Made by a program: the position numbers and the translations under genes
Source of the DNA: Microvenator marinus
GTDB taxonomy: Bacteria; Myxococcota_A; Bradymonadia; Bradymonadales; Bradymonadaceae
Direction: 5' to 3'
Assembly (NCBI RefSeq): GCF_007993755.1
Contig: NZ_CP042467.1
Span: 2,194,001-2,258,000, forward strand
DNA: 64,000 bases
Notes under the pieces: model-generated
What the model was told of the DNA's origin: nothing
Databases searched by the model: none
What the model saw: the letters and a program-made list of their open reading frames with translations, nothing else
Part shown: positions 60,281 to 64,000 of the stretch, piece after piece
How positions within the stretch are numbered: the stretch's first letter is position 1
Layout: every line of letters begins with the position of its first letter

Positions 60281-61270
60281 ATGGCAACGAACCCACTCTC
60301 GGAAACCCTGATCTCTCAAGTCGAAGCGGCGAGGGATCTATCGAACGCATTGAACGACGTGGAAAACCTCTTAGAGGCGACGTCGAGCGCTGCTGGCCCA
60401 GCGTCAGCGATCATCAAGCACGTCCTAAATGCCGGTGGAAAACGGATTAGGCCTCGCCTTGCTCTGCTGATTTCTGGAAGCCTTGGCGGCCCGTTTCCGG
60501 TGGGATTTGCGGCGGCATCGGAGCTTATCCATACGGCTAGCCTGCTTCACGACGATGTGATCGACGAGGGTACGGTGCGCCGTGGCCAGCCTACGGCCCG
60601 CCTTCAGTGGTCCAACACCGAGAGCGTGCTGGCCGGCGATCATTGCCTCGCTGGCGCCGTTGAACTTATTCGCCAGGAGGATACCGCCGAAACGCTCTCC
60701 GAATCTCTCAAGGCGGTTCAAGACCTTGTGAATGGTGAGCTCCTGCAGCTACGTCTTCGCGGCCAGCTCATGACAAAGACTAGTGAGTACGAAGACATTT
60801 GTGACCTTAAGACCGCATGCCTCTTTGTATGGACCGCTCGCGCTGCCGCTCGCTACAGTGGCGCCGACCAAGCCACTATAGCGGCGATGGGTGAAATGGC
60901 TCGAAAGGTCGGGCTTGCATTCCAGATTCGTGACGACTTGTTGGACATCGCGGGAGACGAGAAGTTTGGCAAACGCCTGCTGGACGATTTGCGCCAGAGC
61001 CGAATGACGCTGCCAGTTTTGGTCGGCATCGAGAAAGACACCACCCTACTTCCGCTTCTTGAACGCGTCTTTGCCTCCGATGAGCCGCAGAGTGATGACC
61101 TCTTGGAAGTCAGACGCAAAGTCCTTGAGAGCGGCGCCATTGATGACGTCAGCGCCCGCATCAAGGCCCTTTCCGAAGAAGGCATTGCCCTTTTGAGTCA
61201 TCTCCCTGAGAGCCCCTACCGAGACTTGATCGAAGAACAGATTGAATTGCTCGGTCAACGCGTCGTTTAA
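60281..61270 (+). CDS. Polyprenyl diphosphate synthase (trans, IspA/IspB-type)
   Basis: A 329-residue prenyltransferase with GGKRIRPRL (52-60), the first Asp-rich motif DDVID (91-95, in LLHDDVIDEG) and the second (DDLLD, in FQIRDDLLDIAGD, about 218-222). Both motifs bind Mg-pyrophosphate. Length fits octaprenyl/solanesyl synthase (IspB/HepT) better than farnesyl synthase (about 300), so it probably makes a quinone side chain. ATG 60281 is supported by GAGG; an upstream frame gives an improbable leader. It ends in a 4-bp overlap with the convergent lipoprotein gene. Confidence 0.93.
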   Translation: MATNPLSETLISQVEAARDLSNALNDVENLLEATSSAAGPASAIIKHVLNAGGKRIRPRLALLISGSLGGPFPVGFAAASELIHTASLLHDDVIDEGTVRRGQPTARLQWSNTESVLAGDHCLAGAVELIRQEDTAETLSESLKAVQDLVNGELLQLRLRGQLMTKTSEYEDICDLKTACLFVWTARAAARYSGADQATIAAMGEMARKVGLAFQIRDDLLDIAGDEKFGKRLLDDLRQSRMTLPVLVGIEKDTTLLPLLERVFASDEPQSDDLLEVRRKVLESGAIDDVSARIKALSEEGIALLSHLPESPYRDLIEEQIELLGQRVV

Positions 61271-61995
61271 CGCGATCCGCCCCTGGGTAATTGCACCCAC
61301 TCAGTGCCTGGGGAAACGGACTCTGGAGAAATCTGACACCGAATGAAGTGATGATACTGCGTGGTCGTGTTGTAGTTATCCTCTCCTCGCACACAGGTTT
61401 CTTCCCAATAGTGCCCCATCGAAGGAACCTCTAGACGAAGTAAGATCTCATCAAAATTGTGAATATCCTCGTCCCAAGGAAGCCTTGATTCCTTGGTGAG
61501 ATCGGTTAATCGCAGGGAAAGAAAAGAACCGGTATCTGCGATTAAACTCCCGTGAACCCAAGGATGGACATATGGAGACGGCTGTGAATATGACCTTTCC
61601 CATTTGAAGTTGAAACGTCGAGGTCGGGGGTCCGGAGAGTTTGGAAACGAGACTATCAACCAGCGAGTTTCTGTCTTCGAAGGAATCATCCAATGTGGAA
61701 AAAAGGGCATCTCATGTCGCGGTCCGGGTATTGTAGGCCAGTAGATCGAAATAGTGACACCTCCGATGGGCTGAGCCTGAACATCGCCCGTTGTAGCCCG
61801 CCTGTGTTCTATATCCCAAACTTCACGGTAACGCTCTCCATTGGGGTCGGCATTAGAATCTGAAGCCGGTTGTTCTGCGGATCTCTCTTCAACGGGTTCT
61901 TCCACCATCCAACCATCTGTGGGCTCCACTACTGGGCTTGTACACGCCGCAATCGAGGAAGCAACCAAGAACAAAATTGAAGTAATCTTCCTCAT
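61267..61995 (-). CDS. Lipoprotein of unknown function (242 residues)
   Basis: ATG 61995 gives a lipobox (SIAAC) at residue 16; the longer in-frame start at 62049 would make the leader implausibly long. Residues 20-55 are acidic and Ser-rich, then a beta-rich domain with Trp-rich segments (ISIYWPTIPGP, FFPHWMIPS). Only two Cys follow (near the C-terminus: ETCVRG, IRCQIS), possibly a disulfide. No family recognised. The stop codon shares TTAA with the convergent prenyl synthase gene. Confidence 0.68.
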   Translation of the reverse strand: MRKITSILFLVASSIAACTSPVVEPTDGWMVEEPVEERSAEQPASDSNADPNGERYREVWDIEHRRATTGDVQAQPIGGVTISIYWPTIPGPRHEMPFFPHWMIPSKTETRWLIVSFPNSPDPRPRRFNFKWERSYSQPSPYVHPWVHGSLIADTGSFLSLRLTDLTKESRLPWDEDIHNFDEILLRLEVPSMGHYWEETCVRGEDNYNTTTQYHHFIRCQISPESVSPGTEWVQLPRGGSR

Positions 61996-62443
61996 TTTTT
62001 TTCTAAACTCCCAACCGGAGGACTTCCGCTCGGAGCTCCGGCTTTGCATTCATTTGGTGTATCTCGCGCAGTTGGCACTGAAGTACAGTAGGCTTGAGCG
62101 CCTTTGATCACAGAATTGGAATCACGGAAGACCCTTAGTCCCGATATCGACATTTCACCCTGACCATTTGAACAGCTAAGAGTCGAGTTAGGGCCTGTTT
62201 TTTTGACTACTTGGAAGGGTACAATTGACGGTTTGGGATTTCAAGGACCCAGCCCTGGCAACTAAAGTTGCCACAACATAGTGGCCACTAAAGTTTAATC
62301 CGCCACCTCTTTTGTGTTAGAATTCACCTGACAAATTAACCAAACTTGGTAAAAGACGCGTGAACTCTCCACTTAGAGAAGAAGCTGTGCTCTGGCACGT
62401 GCTTTGCTCCTACTAAGTCGGACCAATGTTTTTTGGAGCACTA
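61996..62443. other. 448-bp intergenic region with operator-like repeats
   Basis: No gene, tRNA or known ncRNA was recognised in this gap between divergent lipoprotein genes. It contains GGCAAC-TAAA-GTTGCC followed by a related GGCCACTAAAGTTT (see separate entry), and a 5+2+5 inverted repeat ACCAA-AC-TTGGT at 62339-62350. A T-run (TTTTTTT) lies around 62205. It is unusually long for this compact window and may hold control elements for both genes. Confidence 0.45.
62257..62296. promoter_or_regulatory. Twin AACTAAAGTT-type repeats, likely operator
   Basis: GGCAAC-TAAA-GTTGCC (62257-62272) is a perfect 6+4+6 inverted repeat. A second copy, GGCCACTAAAGTTT (62283-62296), starts 26 bp after the first and keeps the CACTAAAGTT/AACTAAAGTT core. 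Repeated half-symmetric sites on nearly the same helix face suggest cooperative binding of a dimeric regulator. It lies about 150-190 bp before the last gene. Confidence 0.4.
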
Positions 62444-64000
62444 ATGATGAAAATACGGGCGCTCATATTTCTTTTGATTATCTCGATGTTCGGAGCCGCA
62501 TGTGGCACTGACGACGCCGAATCTCAACTTCCTGCTGATGAGTGGGGACGCACACTTTTTGACCCTACTGGGGATGAAGAGATCGCCCCTACCAAGGACG
62601 ATGCGGTCACCGGCCAGCGCGGGCTTCCTGTGTCGGTGGACACAGCTTCCACGGCGGTTTGGGAAGTAAAGAACGCGTGGGAAGACACCAATACGGCAGC
62701 GGCACGCGCGGCAGGCATCGCCTGGGGCGAAAACAGCGGCCTGAACTGGGATCAGAAGTATCAGGCGTGGATCAATTCTATGCCCAAGACTCAGACCGAG
62801 GGTGGATACAGCAGGGATACCTTCATGCTCAAGACTCCATGGGGAGTCGAGCTTCCTGCGCCTGCCCTTGAGTGCGCCGAAGTCGCCATTTTCCTTCGAG
62901 TGGCATTCGCGAGTTGGTACAACCTCCCATTCTTCATGGAAGCGCGTGACCGCGAAGGCCGCATCTACTTTGGCCACTTTGGGATGCGCCGCGACTCGGG
63001 CAAATACGGCTCGATGCCTGACTTTAAAAACCGCTACCGCGACTATAGCGATCGTGCACTTGACGTGATGGCGGGCGGCGACTGGCCTAGCGATCCGGAC
63101 CTTGCGAAAAAGAAGATTCCTGGTTCGTTTGACGACGCTCAGCCGATGATCGGCCCCGATGCTCACGCTGGTGCGTATTTTGACCGCGTCTTCTTGAACA
63201 AGCGAACCGGCCATTTCCTCTCCATCTTGCTCGCCTATTTCGGCTCGGTGAACCTTGCCGACCCTTCGAACACCTTCAATATCAAGGCGGAGGCCGTTCA
63301 AGCTGGTGACGTCTTGGTTGACCGTTGGCAAGCTCAAGGTATTGGCCACGTGATGGTGGTCGTACGACGAAATGATGCCGGCCAGAAGCAGGTGGGTGAC
63401 GAGATGATTCCTCAGATCGAGGCCGAGCTCGCTTCGGGTTCCATGCCTCGCCGTCAGCCAGTTTGGGAGTCGCCAGGCTCGTCCAAGTACGCGTTCACCA
63501 AGTCCAGCACAGGTGGTGAAGGTTATGAAGCAAACAACGGTGGAATCAAGCGATGGAGAACCGCAAAGAATGTTGGCGGCTCTTGGACCAACGTCGTTCC
63601 AGCCACTCACACCCGTGACTGGATCAACAGCACGGATAAAGAGGCTATCGCGGCCCGCCCTGAGCGCTTCAAGGAGATCCTTGTTGAGCTTAGCCCTGAC
63701 CAAAAACGCGACGTTCTCCTCGAGACGATCGAAGCTCGGCGCCAACACCTTCAGCAATATCCGGCGAGCTGCTCGGCACGTATCAAGCGTGAAGAGGCCT
63801 TCGACGCGTTCTATGTCTTGATGAAGGAAGAGTTCAACATGGACCCAGCCACCGTAGACGCTGAGTACAGAACTCTTGCTGACTATGTCTTTGCTGAGCT
63901 CGATTACGGCTCTTCAAAAACCTGCTGCTGGAATCGGTCCACGTCCAACATGTACGAGATCGCCATGGACTATAACGTCAAGCTCCAGGAGACCCAGTGT
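62444..64000 (+). CDS. Large lipoprotein resembling a cysteine peptidase/amidase (3' end outside window)
   Basis: The open frame runs from ATG 62444 to the window end, 519 codons with no stop. GGAG lies 5 bases before the ATG. A lipobox (MFGAAC, Cys20) gives a lipid-anchored product. An ECAEV segment places a possible nucleophile at Cys144, and GDVLVDRW with GIGHVMVVV gives His302, a pattern of NlpC/P60, CHAP and transglutaminase-like enzymes, but spacing is wide and the family is not certain. The long minus-strand frame at 62441-63757 is a shadow. It is followed by further sequence beyond the window, so domain order is incomplete. Confidence 0.78.
   Translation, partial: MMKIRALIFLLIISMFGAACGTDDAESQLPADEWGRTLFDPTGDEEIAPTKDDAVTGQRGLPVSVDTASTAVWEVKNAWEDTNTAAARAAGIAWGENSGLNWDQKYQAWINSMPKTQTEGGYSRDTFMLKTPWGVELPAPALECAEVAIFLRVAFASWYNLPFFMEARDREGRIYFGHFGMRRDSGKYGSMPDFKNRYRDYSDRALDVMAGGDWPSDPDLAKKKIPGSFDDAQPMIGPDAHAGAYFDRVFLNKRTGHFLSILLAYFGSVNLADPSNTFNIKAEAVQAGDVLVDRWQAQGIGHVMVVVRRNDAGQKQVGDEMIPQIEAELASGSMPRRQPVWESPGSSKYAFTKSSTGGEGYEANNGGIKRWRTAKNVGGSWTNVVPATHTRDWINSTDKEAIAARPERFKEILVELSPDQKRDVLLETIEARRQHLQQYPASCSARIKREEAFDAFYVLMKEEFNMDPATVDAEYRTLADYVFAELDYGSSKTCCWNRSTSNMYEIAMDYNVKLQETQC

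Noticed and set aside
62441-63757. 438-residue minus-strand frame
   Set aside because: The plus strand has a longer continuous frame from 62444 with ribosome site and lipobox; the minus frame has no signal, motif or ribosome site.

Overview
Organism and basis. The window reads like a chromosome segment of a Gram-negative bacterium of the Myxococcota / former Deltaproteobacteria, possibly a Bradymonadia-like lineage (inference). The evidence is a MYXO-CTERM-like tail on an M23 peptidase, MopE-type Asp/Cys metal-binding motifs, an OmpA protein with thrombospondin type 3 repeats, FG-GAP/VCBS and UnbV/ASPIC domains in a 3,244-residue secreted protein, and many lipoproteins with Cys-rich or acidic N-termini. 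Base composition is moderate rather than the very high GC of Myxococcus. I saw no rRNA, tRNA, CRISPR array, insertion sequence or prophage. Genes are packed tightly on both strands, and convergent neighbours often overlap or lie within a few bases of each other.

Layout, 1-26 kb. The window opens with the last codons of aconitase, then a Bax-inhibitor-1 membrane protein, an outer-membrane protein gene and a neighbour with a probable frameshift, an A-type Fe-S carrier, and an OmpA/TSP3 protein. Next come an unrecognised 304-residue protein, an ASH-domain lipoprotein, an SRAP (HMCES/YedK) abasic-site protein, and an operon of two paralogous Cys-rich lipoproteins plus a von Willebrand A protein. 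A LicC-like nucleotidyltransferase, a DUF2723 glycosyltransferase-like protein, a two-domain M16 peptidase, an exported methyltransferase-like lipoprotein, transaldolase, a lipoprotein endonuclease I, a VOC protein/acyl-CoA synthetase pair, Bcp peroxiredoxin, a PEGA protein and YchF follow.

Layout, 26-48 kb. This part holds a START-domain protein, a large hybrid histidine kinase (HisKA-HATPase-REC-HPt), the 9.7-kb giant-protein gene, and a kinase / sigma-54 regulator / DUF1629 operon with a candidate sigma-54 promoter. A lipoprotein plus M23 endopeptidase pair, a DegT/DnrJ aminotransferase and a DUF3516 helicase follow.

Layout, 48-64 kb. Two groups stand out. The first (48.1-54.1 kb) is a run of overlapping genes with three TadE/TadG-like pseudopilin proteins and two unrecognised membrane proteins, but no Tad ATPase, platform or prepilin peptidase in view. 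The second (56.5-60.2 kb) encodes a type III secretion export gate, SctR-S-T-U plus a TPR protein. Its first gene is a natural fusion of a FliO-like domain to SctR/FliP that keeps an internal FliP-type signal peptide. No SctV, ATPase, ring or needle gene is nearby. This export-gate island is my main candidate for an unusual system. The window ends with a polyprenyl diphosphate synthase, a lipoprotein, a 448-bp regulatory gap and a large lipoprotein, cut by the window edge, that resembles a cysteine peptidase/amidase.
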